A stretch of 64,000 nt of DNA from Oreohelix idahoensis (Eukaryota > Mollusca > Gastropoda > Stylommatophora > Oreohelicidae): contig JAMPIV010019850.1 in NCBI GenBank assembly GCA_024509875.1, positions 430,001-494,000 on the forward strand, in the 5' to 3' direction. Shown piece by piece: positions 23,722 through 37,124 of this stretch (position 1 is the first letter of the stretch; each line of letters opens with the position of its first letter). Position numbers and translations under genes: made by a program. The notes beneath the pieces are model-generated. The model was not told the origin of the DNA, searched no databases, and saw only the letters and a list, made by a program, of their open reading frames with translations.

Positions 23722-24530
23722 TCTTTATTGTTATCTTTATAGTTCTCTTTATGGTTATCTTTATAATTCTCTTTATGGTTATCTTTACGGTTATACGAGT
23801 ATTTATAGTTACCGTTATAGTTATCTTTATGGTTATCTTTATCTTCATTGTTATCTCAATGTTCATCTTTATTATGTTCTTTAAGGTTATATCTATTGTT
23901 ATCGTTATATTTAACTTTATAGATATCTTTATTGTTATCGTTATAATTATATTTCGATTGATCGTTCTGGTATTCGTTATAGTTATCTTAATATTTATCT
24001 TAATACTAAACTTTATAGAAATCTTAATGGTTATAGTTATCTTTATAGTTATGTTTATCGTTATGATTATCTTTATGGTTATATTTATGGTTATTTCTAT
24101 AGTTACCAGAATAATTATCTTTATGGTTGTCTTAATGGTTGTCTTTATAGTTATATTTGTGATTATCTTTTATGTTATCTTTATAAATATCTTAATGTTT
24201 ATCTTTATAGTTATATTTATGGTAACTTTATGGCTGTCTTTATAGTTATTTTAATGGATATCTTTATGGTTATCTTTACGGGTTTCTTCATGGGTATCTT
24301 TATGGTTATATTTAAGGTTATCTTTATGGTTATCTTATTGATTTTCTTTATAATTATTGTCATATTTATTTTATGATTATCTTCATGGCTATCATAATAA
24401 TTATATTAATGGTTATCTTTATCGTTATCTTTACGGTTGTCTTTATAGTTTTCTTTATGATTATCTTTACGGTTTTCTTTGTGTTAACTTTATAGTTATC
24501 TTTGTAGTTGTCTTTTAGTTAGTTTTATGG
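23722..24530. repeat. TTATCTTTATGG-type tandem array, segment 1
   Basis: About 800 bp of imperfect 12-bp units (GTTATCTTTATA/G). The hydrophobic frame 23751-24245 (VIFIVIFMV-like) is a translation of the repeat, not a membrane protein. The same repeat recurs at 24938-25017 and 30908-31070. Confidence 0.9.
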
Positions 24531-24534
24531 TATA

Positions 24535-24935
24535 GGCTCGATCCTAGGAGCATGACCACAACACATGACATAAGAACATTAACACCTTTTACATACTATA
24601 CTCAATTCATAGACAACCTTTAATGTGCTGTCTGAAGATACTATCCACTGGACACTACACTAATCCAGAATTACACATAAATATACATCAGAACCAACTA
24701 CGGCAATCTCTCCCTAGTTATCCGTACCAAAAACCGCACAGCGACTTGCCGGCGACAGGGAAAATATATATCCGTCCACTCGGAACGCTGGCTAGAAACT
24801 CACTACCTTTTCGCGCCTAGATTTCTTCCGGCTTCCCTCTTGTCACATGACTTCGCCCGTGAAGTTATATCAGTGTTGCCAAAACTTAATGTAGCTAGTC
24901 TGATTTTTAGTCACTGCAAAATAGCGCCGCGACAG
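24535..24935. mobile_element. Insertion of about 400 bp interrupting the array, related to 37712-38345
   Basis: Separates two parts of one tandem array. It shares blocks with the insertion in the LINE endonuclease at 37.7-38.3 kb: ATGACCACAACAC, TTAACACCT and an ACTC(A)ACTACCTTTT...GCGCC block followed by CTTCC. Two occurrences, each interrupting another repeat, argue for a non-autonomous transposon. Termini and class are unclear. Confidence 0.5.
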
Positions 24936-24937
24936 TT

Positions 24938-25017
24938 ACCTTTATGATTATCTTTATGTTTATCTTTATAGTTCTCTTAATAGTTATCTTTATAGTTATC
25001 TTTATTGTTATCTTTAT
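24938..25017. repeat. TTATCTTTATGG-type array, segment 2
   Basis: Continuation of the array broken at 24530. Confidence 0.85.
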
Positions 25018-25235
25018 AATGTCACGGATTGCCTCCCCTGCTTTGCAGTAGTGGTCCACCAGTTGCCAAAACGCAAGAGTATCTAAAATGGGTCGTCAAA
25101 TGTGTCTACCTTCGCACAAGATTACTCTTGGCAGAGTTTTAGATAGAAAGGTAATGACGCTTCTATCCCAAGTAAGTGTTTCACAAAATATTTTCGAAGT
25201 CAAGAACAATGATGCTTTGGCAGGGTGTAGCAAAT
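25018..25235 (+). repeat. 200-bp dispersed repeat, copy 1
   Basis: Begins TGTCACGGATTGCCTCCCCT and contains TTTGCAGTAGTGGTCCA and CAAGATTACTCTTGGCAGAG. Other copies lie at 46738-46935 and 54767-54970, all in the same orientation. Confidence 0.85.
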
Positions 25236-28200
25236 GTAATTTTGCTGGGGAGGTTAAGATGTTATACCTAACAAGAAAGATAGTTGTGTCTGTGTTAACT
25301 GTGTGAGGTCAAGCACATGTAGGTCCCTGACTATAAAAGAATGATGATGATGATATATTGATCAGGGAACCCAACGCTACCTCCCTAGATCTCACACAGT
25401 CCGTATTTTGATTCTAGTGGCTGGTGTATGATGTCTCTAGTGTCTAGGGGTGAAATGAAGATGATAGTACATCAACACCATACACTTTAACTCACTATAA
25501 TAAAATGAATAAAACAGTGGTTAAAGTTTTCTTTTAAAATTTGAATGTTTTTTTTCTTTTTACAATTTAATCTGCCTGTCCCGCCAACTTCTTTTTGACA
25601 GGTCTTTGAAAATGAGGAAATATATTTACATATAATATTTTAACTAAAATATATGGACTCTTTGTCCTATGAATATATGTTAATATGGAGTTCTTATAGG
25701 TGTATTCACAGAATCAAACTTTAATAGTTGTTAGTGATTGTCATTTGTTATGAGGAGCTGTTGTTTACATCAAGCCCCATATAATTCAGTGTTATTTTGA
25801 TAGGAACTATTTTCTTAGGATGAAATGTCAGAGGTCCCAGCTGATAACTTGTCACCTAGGATTCTTCGTAGGCCGAATATAAGTCAGTATATAAATGTAG
25901 AGACAATGTCGATCAGCACCCACACGTAAGCTCCTTCAGGCTATCAGCTGACAGCTTAAACTTTATAATGGAGACTTTACACCCACTCATCAGTGATAGT
26001 AGCCGAATATGCCACCACTGGTAATCGTCTGGATGCGGGTGTTATGTTTTAGAGTCGTGTAACTGGTCATCACCGAAGCAGGTCTTCTTTAGATACTTCT
26101 GCACCATTAAATCAACCTCTCATGTTGACATTGAGTGGGAGTGTCAAGTAACGCGAATGGTGTGATAGTTCGTTGTAATAGCCCACTTGATAAGATTGCT
26201 CACACACTCTCATGCAAGGCAATGACGACTTGAACTGCAGCGGGCATTTCACACCGTTTAATAGGGACGCACACATCAGGACAGCACGGAACATAGTCAT
26301 GGGGACATGTTGACATATATATCATCAGGTATTTGAACAGTAGATCATCTTTCATGCAGCATTCAAATATGATGGAAAATATAAGGAATCATTCAATGTT
26401 TTGGCAGACTATTGCCACATCCCCTAACTGACTGAACGCATCAGTGGGTGTGGGGGTGTAAACATATAAAGAGTTCACTGGCCGAACATTTTTTTCTTGA
26501 CTAAGTTCTCCAGCGACATGTATCAAATATTTATGTAATACAGTTAAACCACGATAGGGGTTTTCATATTAATGAGATCTCCATATCCCTGTCCGATAAT
26601 AAGTTTGGTATACTGTTCTCATGACAGTGATCCATAACGATGACAAGAATACAAGATGGCTACCTTCCTGAGTTTTGCTCACTCACTCATAAGAAGGATA
26701 ATGATAAGCCAAAGTTAATTCACAATTTGAATATCAATAATTTCCTAGAGTTTCCCTACAGTTCCACATTACTAAGGGTGTTACATGTAGACATCAGCTC
26801 TGTTGGGAAACCTGTCATCTTCAATGGTATATCAACGACCAACGATGTTCGAAAATACGACTCCATCTAGGCCTAACCACGTAGAGATCATCAAAAGAAA
26901 GGGTCTGGCAGTACCTGGAGTTCGAATTAATAACAAGGTGCATGAGGAGAATCTCTGACAAATAGACTCTTGCAGAGACACAAACTTCTCCTCGAAAAAC
27001 ATGCACAAATCACCTTTTAACCATGAAAAGGGACCAGCCCAAGGAAACACACTCAGCCATATTCGGCGGCATTATCGAGACTCACTACGCATGTCTCGAG
27101 AAACGAAAACCTGCCCCAGTATTCGGCACAAAGAATATAGTCCGACCTAAACATACAAAGATATACAATATAAGACTGAATCTTCTTGTACTAGACACGT
27201 AATACATATAAATTCAGGCCATAAACATATTGAACAAGGTCAATCTATTTTCTGGCCCTAACAAATGAGAAATTACATAAATTCGGTATTAATCCGCGCA
27301 ATCAATATTCAAGGGGAGATCATCCACATAATCAAAAGTATAAATCAAATCATGGGTGATCTAACTTTGACTAAAACCAAAGTAATCTCTTTTTTTCATA
27401 TCACCAAGTCATATCGTAATTTTTGTAATCTGTGCATCAAAAATATGTGCGCAACAATCAGGTTTCCTGTCACCGGATGGTAACAGGAAATAAAAACTCT
27501 GCAATAAAAAGACACCCTGGCCTTTTCAACCTGATCACAACTTCTTATCCTTATCTATACATGACAGTATGGGGTCAGCCTCTTGTGCATTCATGTGCAT
27601 CAGCCCATAATTTATGACTCACACCCTTCTTTGACCACACCAAAGGTCCCTAAGGCAGATACGCCACTGTACTTTTACATAGTTTGCTTCACTGCAATAA
27701 CGTGGAGTAACCTCATCTCCTTTTATATGATTTTTTTTCTTTTCTTTTGTAACTTATAAACGCTCTAGGCATGTTGAAAAGTGTTCATAGAACACGGAGG
27801 CTTCCTAACATTTCCAATACAAAATATTAATACAAAATCATAATAATATGCAACAGTCAAATACAGTTCAATGTGAGGACTCAATAATGTTTGCTTCCGG
27901 CATGTCCTTCACTTTTCCACAGCAGTATCTGACTTTTTCAGTTTTAATCAAGCATGTAAATACATAAAGCATTCTTACCACTAGTTCAAAGAAATGTGTC
28001 ACAAATAACGTTGACTGGCAAAGAATTTGGCCTCAGTTTTGCTCTGCCCCTTCCAGATAGTGAATTAGTATTTAATTTTACAAGCTATCACATCTGATCT
28101 CAACGTAGTGTTTGAATAAAATTTTCTAGTCAAATGGCCACGAGACCACTATGCCTTTTCCCAATATCTATTAGAGCCGATCAATGAAAGAAGGCACTAC

Positions 28201-29214
28201 TACAACTTTTTTTTGAATTTAGTTTGAAAAAAACAAAACAATTCCAAACACACTATGTGCCTCTTAGCTCATTGGTCAGTCTGTGTTAGTTATGCCCAAT
28301 AGAAAAAGATGTTTCGTTTTAGTTACATTTTTCCTATCTCTCCCCTTGTACTCCTATACTCTTATACCAACTAATAGAATTTGAATTACTACAATGCCTC
28401 TTTTTTTAAACTAGCGTCCCCACTAACGTTATGTATAACGAGCAAGAACAACAGTGTGTCCGGTCAAGCGTTCGTAGACATTTAGTATTTTCTCAATAAC
28501 TTGGCTAATACTTGGACTACCATATTTTTTTAAACATATTTTTGCTCAGGGGACTCTAAGCTATAATACCATATGATTTTTATGGTCAGTTTCAGTATGG
28601 TTTAGATTTTCAATTTTGTCACTGTCAATCGTCAAATATAAATTTTACACAAGTCGGCCATCTTCCCTCCCTGTCTCTAACATTTTCCTCACTATTCAAA
28701 TAAACCAACTAGTTTGATTGACGTCAGAATACTACCGCTAGGAGCAACTGGAAAATTGTCTGTGTGTTTGCCTCTGCTGGCTTTGCCCACAGCGTGTATA
28801 TATTAAAGAGACCGCGTGCAAAACGAAGAGGGGTTTTTCCAAACTTTGGTAGTGTTTTGCGTTAATATTTACAATCGCCTCATTCTTACTACTGTGAAAT
28901 GTCCGGATTATTACAAATGTTAGTGTTAAAGGTAACATATTACGTTAATTTAAACGATGGCAAGTCGTTATTTAAAAGCTTTTCCCCCGTTTCGTGCAGC
29001 AGATCGGCGAAATGTTAAAAGGTTTATTGAACGTTTTTTTCGAAACCGAAACTAAAAGCATATTAGATTTTTACGGCGGGTCATTTTCTTAGCATTCCCA
29101 CTGCACAAAAGGCATCGCCCTACTGGCGATGAAGATGAACCCAGTCAGACACCTGAGGGCTGGGGTATTTATTCATCATAGGGCTAAAATCTTACTGAAA
29201 TAAGCGATTATCTC
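25236..29214. other. About 4 kb with no confirmed gene
   Basis: AT-rich, single-copy-looking sequence. The plus frame 26640-26870 and the minus frame 26832-27050 overlap and look faintly protein-like, but neither has a domain or convincing splice sites. At 27955-28060 there is a short piece matching the large dispersed repeat (TTACCACTAGTTC...AACGTTGACTGGCAAAGAAT, related to 48370-48425). Confidence 0.4.
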
Positions 29215-30905
<1,691 letters not shown>

Positions 30906-30907
30906 TT

Positions 30908-31070
30908 TATGCTTATCTTTATTGTTACCTTCTCGGGTATCTTTATTGTTATCTTAATGATTATCGTTATAGTTATATTCATAGTTATCTATATAGTTAT
31001 CTTTATTATTAGCTTTATAGTTATCTTTATGGTTACCGTTATGGTTATCTTTATAGTCACCATTAAAGTT
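30908..31070. repeat. TTATCTTTATGG-type array, segment 3
   Basis: Same 12-bp family as at 23.7-25.0 kb, here at the right edge of block A. Confidence 0.85.
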
Positions 31071-31330
31071 GCTACCTTCTTAGCTGTTTCTTGAATTATA
31101 TGAGTTCCCGTGAGGGCTACGTAAAGATGATCATGAGCAATATCTGCTTCTGGTTGGTATACACCTAATTGATCAAAGGATCGTCTCTGTGTGTTGTTAA
31201 TAGTCACGGTACAAGCTAACATCACAGGAAACTGACGACATCTCAGGATCATAGACAAGCTGGTGGTGTTTAGCAAACGTACTTAATCATTTCTTTCCTT
31301 GCCATCCCACACGGAACAATGGTGGTGACA
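31060..31330 (-). pseudogene. Helitron/PIF1-like helicase C-terminal fragment
   Basis: The minus-strand frame from 31276 reads CRQFPVMLACTVTINNTQRR, then SFDQLGVYQPEADIAHDHLY and VALTGTH. This follows the helicase pattern of Helitron RepHel proteins (QFP..LAFAMTINKSQG, then a tyrosine-valine-alanine motif VI), but key residues (the KSQG, the SR of motif VI) are lost. Upstream frames are broken. No Helitron terminus is visible. Confidence 0.65.
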
Positions 31331-31651
31331 CTGCAGCTGATCGCCTTACGTGAACCTTGCACTAAGTTATTTACTTTCTCTTGTAGCAGTTGTTTCCTGT
31401 GGCAAGTAGTTTTAGATTATGACTTTGCCAGGCCCATGCACAACCTTTAATAAGTCTCACCTTACGACATGCTGAGGCGGCAGCGGTCCCATTCTGTTTT
31501 TGTTACATGAAGAGACCCCACGAACTTCACATGGCCATCCTGCAGTCTTAGTAGAAAAAAATATCTGCATTAGGACAAAACACTGTTCTTCCAGCAATGT
31601 CCCCTTGTACGATATCGCAGATTAATGGTACAGTAGTACATTTATAATTAA
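31331..31651. other. Possible further Helitron remnant
   Basis: On the minus strand scattered pieces such as KGCAWAWQSHNLKLLATGNN may continue the helicase, but stops and shifts prevent a clear call. Confidence 0.25.
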
Positions 31652-32992
31652 ACTAGCAATAATCCGTCAAAATTGACAGGTTTTTAATTGCAGCCATCTT
31701 GTCATTTTGATCCACAATAATAAGTCTTCTTTTTTGATCCTTAGCCGCCGACCGTCAAAGCAATCAGTGGCCATCACGCCTGATGGCATCTTGTAGGGCA
31801 ACAACAAATTGATTCCTCTTTGCTCGGTCGGTAGCCATCCTTCGTACAGTGCTCCAAACCTGGTTCATTCTTTGCATCTCAGCCTCCACAGTCCTCCGCC
31901 AAGTCGTTTTTGGTCCGCCTCTCTTTCGTTTTCTATTCATGGGTCCATAGCATAGCTGTTCTTGTGATGGCATCGGGGTCTCTTCTGAGGACGTGACCAA
32001 CCCAGCTCTAGCGTCTGCCAGCTATGATGGTGTACATGTCCTCTTGCTTGCTCCGAGTTAGCAGATCTTGGTTGGTGCTGGTATTCGGCCAAAAGATTTG
32101 GGTAATTTTTCTTAGGCAGGTTGTGTGAAAAAAGGACAATTTCGACATTTCCTTCTCTGTTACTCTCCAGCATTCCGCACCATAGAGAAGCACAGAAAGC
32201 ACACAGCTCTGATATAATCTTAATTTTGTGCTTGTGCTGTACTGAGAGGACATACAGATGTTGTTTAGGGCTGTTCTTGCTTTGTTCATTCTGTTGTTGA
32301 TGTCTTTGCTTGCTCCGCCATCTGGTGTTACTATGCATCCTAGGAATGTGAAGATGTCTGTCTGTTCCAGTTGTTGATTCCTTATTGTTACGGGCTCGGG
32401 GTTGCTTACATTGAGTGTCATGACCTCTTTCTTTAGATTTATGTTCAGGCCCACCTGCTGGCTATACTTATTAAGTCCATCCGTTTTTTCCTGGATGTTT
32501 TTGTGTGCTAGTAGTTCAATGTCATCTGCATATTCCAGATCCTCCAATGTAGAAAATAATAAGTCTGCAGTACTTTAAATTAAAATTTTGTCTTGAAGAA
32601 ATATTCAATAACCTACATTTTAAGGTTATTTTTTAAGAAAATGATGAGCTAAATCCGTTTCCCGAATGAAACTGGACAGAAGAATATCTTGATTGTCTGG
32701 TGATGTAATCTGTATCTCCGCACCTTCCTGTCTCCAGTTCACGTACTGTTTATCAATTGTGTTGTTGGCTTCTTTCGATAATCAAACTGGTCATGCACAC
32801 CGTCATTTGCGCACTTTTCTATTTTCGGGAGAGCACATATAAGGGAAACAATACAATTATTGTCTAACTTTCAACCACAGTTGCACCCCTTAGATGTGGT
32901 TGAAAGTTAATGTACTCTCTCGGAAATAGAAAAGTGCGCAAATGACGGTGTGCATGATGTGACCGACCGACGTACTTACGGCGGGAATTATG
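31652..32992 (+). mobile_element. Foldback/MITE-like element, member 1 (contains an RTE insertion)
   Basis: The left end ACTAGCAATAATCCGTCAAA, followed by a hairpin mate GACAGGTTTTTAATT, matches 58430 and the reverse complement of 50643. The right end (TTACGGCGGGAATTATGG) also matches those members. Near the right end a palindrome has arms at 32791-32833 and 32915-32957, with an inner pair (TAACTTTCAACCACA and its complement). Confidence 0.7.
31728..32554 (-). mobile_element. 5'-truncated RTE-like LINE with 12-bp target-site duplications
   Basis: Flanked by AATAATAAGTCT at 31716-31727 and 32555-32566. The minus-strand content is the RT from motif C (LEYADDIELLAH) to the ORF end: SQQVGLNINLKKE, DIFTFLGCIVTPDGGASKDI, LLYGAECWRVT, TCLRKITQIFWP, a TAG at 32008-32010 in place of Trp, WVGHVLRRDPDAITR, a shift, then RKRGGPKTTWRRTVEAEM. 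The pattern matches endonuclease-reverse transcriptases of the RTE clade. The LINE sits inside the foldback element, so it is younger. Confidence 0.92.
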
Positions 32993-33403
32993 GTATTGGG
33001 TGTTTATGTCCAGGCACAGTATTCTTCTTTTGTCTCACGCCTACGGTCGCCTACGCCTATCCTACGGCTGGATCTAATTTTGGAAACCTTCACTCAAGCA
33101 TTTCATATTGTCTTAAATTAGTAGATATTGTAGCATTTTGCTACACGTGATAAAGTTGACAGACGCCTGATGTATGCAACGGCGTACAGTTAGTCGAAAA
33201 TCTTAGCTTAAGACTAGAATAGTGAGGTCTCTAACACTTCACTCCATTACGGCAGTATAATGTTCACCTTTGTCGGTACAATTGGCGACAGTACGGATGA
33301 GATAATTCCCGTTAAAAATGCATGTATCTTTTGTTCTCGTGAGATGTACTCAGCCAATCAATAACCTTTAGCTCCACAACGAGCATAGGCCTTAAACAAA
33401 CAC
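32993..33403. other. Non-coding
   Basis: No supported feature. Confidence 0.4.
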
Positions 33404-33580
33404 ATGTCACGTCCTCCTGTCACGTGCCATCCGCTCAAGTGCTTCAGTTCTCTTCTCTCTTTGTGGTCTACCTCTGCTTCTATTTCCCTGGGGATTCCAG
33501 AACGCGGACTGTCTTGTGTGTCATATCCGTCGCCATTGTCTTCTTCTCATCTCTTGTTCCACTGGCACTTGTTTGGTTCT
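33404..33580 (-). pseudogene. RTE-like LINE C-terminal scrap
   Basis: Minus strand with FWNPQGNRSRGRPQREER and EALERMARDRR, typical of the ORF2 end. No flanking RT was found; related to 6600-6850. Confidence 0.5.
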
Positions 33581-34779
33581 TGTCATCACCATTTCAATCC
33601 TTCTATTCTATGCTAGCACCCATTTATGAAAATGAACAGCATTTTGTTTGTTTTTTGTTTGTTTTTGTTCTCCCTGTTTGAGAGCTATACAAAAGAACTG
33701 ACTTGACGTTTGTGTTGGCGATTCTTGCTTTTGTAGTAGACTTGACTTCTATTAACAAGATGTATTATCTAATTTTGTGTACCCGTCAAGAGCAAAGGCC
33801 ATAGTGGACGAAGTAAAGAATTAGTGGACGAGACGTTTTTGTACCACGGAGTATTAGGGTGGAGCTGGAACCTAAATAGACGTAGCAGAGAAGCAACTGC
33901 AGCTTTCCGTAGTTTTTGTTATGATAATAATACGACAGACAATATCTTCGTGGCACATTATTCTTTATACACACACACACACACACACACGTTTATACAC
34001 AAGCAGCTTATATTACAACCACAACACCTTCCTTCAAGGACGCACGAAGTAGTTCAGTTAGGAACATATACATTCAAATAAATACATAAAGTAATACAGA
34101 AAACTGATAAAAGAGTTGATATGACATTCTTTGAATAAGTTGACGACAAATATTGAAATGAAATGTGCCGTGAACTGGCTTTGTCTTGTTTCCAGTATTT
34201 TGTTTTAGAGAGTCTTTATCTAAAGCTTATTTTCTGTCACAACATTATTTCAAAATAGCCCAAATCACGTCTACATAATAAGGGACCAATGTTCACAAAT
34301 GATAGCAACGAAACATTAACAAAACATTATAGTTTTAAAAATTTTGAGTCAAAAGGTCTAAATGTTAGCCCTTGTGATATGCTTTATTTCTGTATTTTTT
34401 TTTCACTCTTAAAGAGAAACAATTTCGATGTTTTATCTCTAACGTTTTTGCGAATTGTCTAGTTCTTCAGGACCTGCAGTGACCTCATTTGCTTCAGCTG
34501 TTGGTTGAACTCCTCACGTCTCTGGTGGTGTACTGTTTGGCCTTTACAGAGTCTGATCTGGATAGCATCAAATTTCAAGAAAGGTAAATTGTTCTGGGAG
34601 TAACAGACTTTTTAAAACAGTGTTCAAAAACATATTCTAATCAACGTAGTCGCTTTGATTATTATAAATCTTATCGAGATGTGGATATATAGATGAATGG
34701 GGGACATCTCATGAAAATAAAAAAAATAAAAATAAAGAGGCCATAGAAAACAGGAAAAGACAGTTAATGAAAGAGATCA
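33581..34779. other. Non-coding with a short (CA)n
   Basis: (CA)n at about 33969-33990. Otherwise no supported gene. Confidence 0.45.
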
Positions 34780-35019
34780 AAATTAGGCAGCTAAAATAGT
34801 TTGACCATTTAAAAAAGACATACCACCTGGCAGAGACCATAACAGAAGGTAGAGTTGAAAGCAAAGGTGTAAGAGGAAGACCGCGCTATACGTGGTAAAA
34901 TAACATCAAGAGATGCATAGGAAAGTGTCTCAAGCTGCACATCAACACAAGAGACAGAAGACATTGGAGATTCATTGCACTCGACCTTCGTTGCGGAGAC
35001 AGCAGATGGTGATGATGAA
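34780..35019 (+). pseudogene. LINE ORF2 C-terminal end inserted antisense to an exon
   Basis: The plus strand reads EGRVESKGVRGRPRYTW, a stop, NNIKRCIGKCLKLH and NTRDRRHWRFIALDLR, followed by a TGATGATGA tail at 35008-35019, as in RTE-like elements. It lies immediately beside the thioredoxin-like exon on the opposite strand. Confidence 0.75.
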
Positions 35020-35252
35020 GATTTGGGAACAGGGGCCTGTGGGGCAAGATGAATTTGACATTTTTCCACGAATGTTGACATGAAATAAACAGTGAAGCTG
35101 AGGTAATCTTCTATCTTGCTGACCTCTATGTCTCCAGAATACAATTTGTATGTTGGGTAAGAATTAATTGTCTCACTCTCACACAGTGCCTCCTGGGTTC
35201 GGCAATTCACGCCTGCAAATCCTTGATTTTCCCGATGCGCATGTTCGGAGGC
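34809..35252 (-). CDS. Thioredoxin-like gene, terminal exon with LINE-derived antisense tail
   Basis: The minus-strand acceptor (GTTGAATCTTTTCTAG, AG complementary to 35253-35254) opens a 147-codon frame to TAA at 34809. Its first roughly 77 residues match a thioredoxin C-terminal half: GFAGVNCRTQEALCESETIN, SYPTYKLYSGD with the Tyr-Pro of the cis-Pro loop, and the helix MSTFVEKCQ. Alignment to the plus-strand exon at 10919 places the conserved Cys, the YP/FP turn and the terminal helix at the same spacing, and both start at phase 0. From about 35019 down, the frame is antisense to a LINE end (the Ser-rich stretch antisense to TGATGATGA), so the original C-terminus was probably lost or replaced. 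No CxxC exon was found upstream. Confidence 0.62.
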   Translation of the reverse strand, partial: ASEHAHRENQGFAGVNCRTQEALCESETINSYPTYKLYSGDIEVSKIEDYLSFTVYFMSTFVEKCQIHLAPQAPVPKSSSSPSAVSATKVECNESPMSSVSCVDVQLETLSYASLDVILPRIARSSSYTFAFNSTFCYGLCQVVCLF

Positions 35253-35610
35253 CTAGAAAAGATTCAACATTTTATGTCAAGTGACATCTGTTAGTGACAT
35301 TAATTTAGTGTGTTACATAACATGTTTATAGAAAATGTTCACTCCAGCTGTGTCGTGTCTAAACTACATGTAACTTCAATGAACTTAAATGATAAACAAA
35401 CGTAGGCAGTAAAACAGTACAATTGACATTACAGTCGTCATTCTGTACCATCAAAAAGTCTTCATCATTTTTCATGTCATTTCCTCATGCTCGAAGCCAC
35501 ATCTGCTGCTTGTCTCGTTACAAGAAGACTGCACCTAGTGCATCCATGTGCACATGCTGCTGTGGTTTTTGTTGCAGTCATGTTGACAGCCACTTGAATT
35601 CCTTCATATC
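35253..35610. other. Intron-like non-coding stretch
   Basis: Upstream (in gene orientation) of the minus-strand exon. A Cys-rich plus frame here (35423-35680) has no domain. Confidence 0.35.
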
Positions 35611-36365
35611 CAGTGTTGCCACAGCTGGGTATTTTTTACTAGATCTGGGTTTTTTGGCTTCCATCTGGGTATTTTTGTAACAAATCTGCATTAATCTGGG
35701 TATATTTGACAGTTGGCATTTACAATGTATGTATTCTCTTCACTGAGCATTAGAAATTATATTTTTATTATAATTAAATGTAAAAAAAATATGTCCTATA
35801 TATGTTTTATTCCATTTAAATTTAATTCTTGTTTTTAACCACATCAATGACGTTGTTTTTTTTTTACTCGTTTACATCAACTATCTATTTCCTGTTATTC
35901 TGTAAATGGCTGTCATCTACAATACTCAGTCATTTTTGCGATGTGTTTTAAAGTATTCTTTTTAAATTTTAGACTTAAGCAGATAAACAGCATATTGTGT
36001 TTTGTTATTATAAGATTACAAAATGAGCGATGCTGAAGGTACGCTAGATAGTTGTAGCAGCATGACGACACACACGCCACCGCGTTAAAAAAGTGAAGCC
36101 ATGGTATCAGTAGGCTTTTTGTGCGGAATGGCTAACAGACAGCGAACTGTAGGACTGGATAAAGCCGGACTCGGGCTATCGCTGTGCTGCGATTTGTACG
36201 GTCTGTTCCGGTACATTAACTAATGCCAACAAAACAGCTTTATTGACACATAAAAGCACAAAGAAGCACATGAAAAACTTTGAAGCCAAAAGCAAAATTC
36301 TGAATATTAACAAGCTTTTCATCAAACCAAAGGAGCCCTTGTCTCCGAGACAAAATTGCTAAAGC
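35611..36365 (+). mobile_element. hAT-like element, 5' part
   Basis: Starts CAGTGTTGCCACAGCTGGGT, a hAT-type terminal sequence, and contains a BED-like zinc finger frame at 36087-36362. The right part is replaced by the LINE that begins near 36370. The second end and an 8-bp duplication are not seen. Confidence 0.5.
36087..36362 (+). pseudogene. BED/TTF-type zinc finger of a hAT-like transposase, broken
   Basis: The frame contains FCAEWLTDSEL, a TAG where Trp is expected, DWIKPDSGYRCAAICTVCSG, then TALLTHKSTKKHMKNFEAKS. The CX2C and HX5H spacing is that of BED-type fingers found at the N-terminus of hAT transposases and ZBED-like proteins. There are two in-frame TAG codons. The catalytic domain is absent. 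Confidence 0.65.
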
Positions 36366-36375
36366 GGAGATACTG

Positions 36376-36939
36376 TTGTCAACTTTCATGGTAGAACTCG
36401 TTTTCTGTAGACGTTGGCTAACATTCATAACAAGAACACCATTTAAAACAGTGATTAAAGAAATAAAAGAAAACACCACAAACACAAACACTAAAGTTAT
36501 AGCAGAAATCAAGTCTGTAAAATATGAAATTAAAACTATTAAGTCGCAGCTGTCGACAGAAAAAGACCAGAAAGTAACTAACAAAACAAAAGAAAACAGT
36601 CAGCCAGACAGTTCAGCTACAACATTGGAACATGTGAATGCGCTGAAAAGTGCAGAGGCAGTGCTTCAAGAAATGAAAACCATACAGCACCAAATTGCCC
36701 AGGATGTAGCTAAACTGACTGTACTGAAAGAAGAAAATGAAATAGTGCTAATCAAACTGTCTGAGATAAAAGAGGAAAATGAAATTATACTAAAAACAAT
36801 GGAAAGTGAAAGACAGGAGATAAACATAGGCAGAGAAGCGAATGTAGTATTGGATGAAAAAAGGAAAGAGGTCAAAAAGAACATAATACAACAGGAAAAC
36901 AAAAAACAACCTAGAAGAATCTATAAAAGAACAAGTTGA
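36376..36939 (+). pseudogene. LINE ORF1-like coiled-coil protein
   Basis: A 187-residue open frame rich in Lys, Glu, Ile and Thr with heptad-like periodicity (EEIK/EENEI repeats such as VLKEENEIVLIKLSEIKEEN). No RRM or zinc knuckle is visible. It precedes EN and fits an ORF1 nucleic-acid-binding partner, probably truncated at its N-terminus where it meets the hAT remnant. Confidence 0.55.
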
Positions 36940-37124
36940 GGTACTTTTACCATACTTAGTGGAAAAAATTAGGTACAAAATGGCAAGTCTGAATCAGGAA
37001 TTTCTTGAGAACATGGTTGATAATGGGCCCATGAGTATAGGAAATACAGAATAAGAGCAAATTTTGATAGTTTAATCAAAAATAAAAGGGATACTAGATG
37101 ATGTTAAAGATCAACTTAGAAGGC

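Noticed and set aside
23751..24245. Hydrophobic 164-residue frame resembling membrane helices
   Set aside because: Translation of the 12-bp ATCTTT-type repeat.
24872..24884. hAT end CAGTGTTGCCA
   Set aside because: A short match inside an insertion of another type, with no mate or 8-bp duplication.
26640..27050. Two overlapping opposite-strand frames as exons
   Set aside because: No domain, no convincing splice sites and mutual overlap; at most one could be real.
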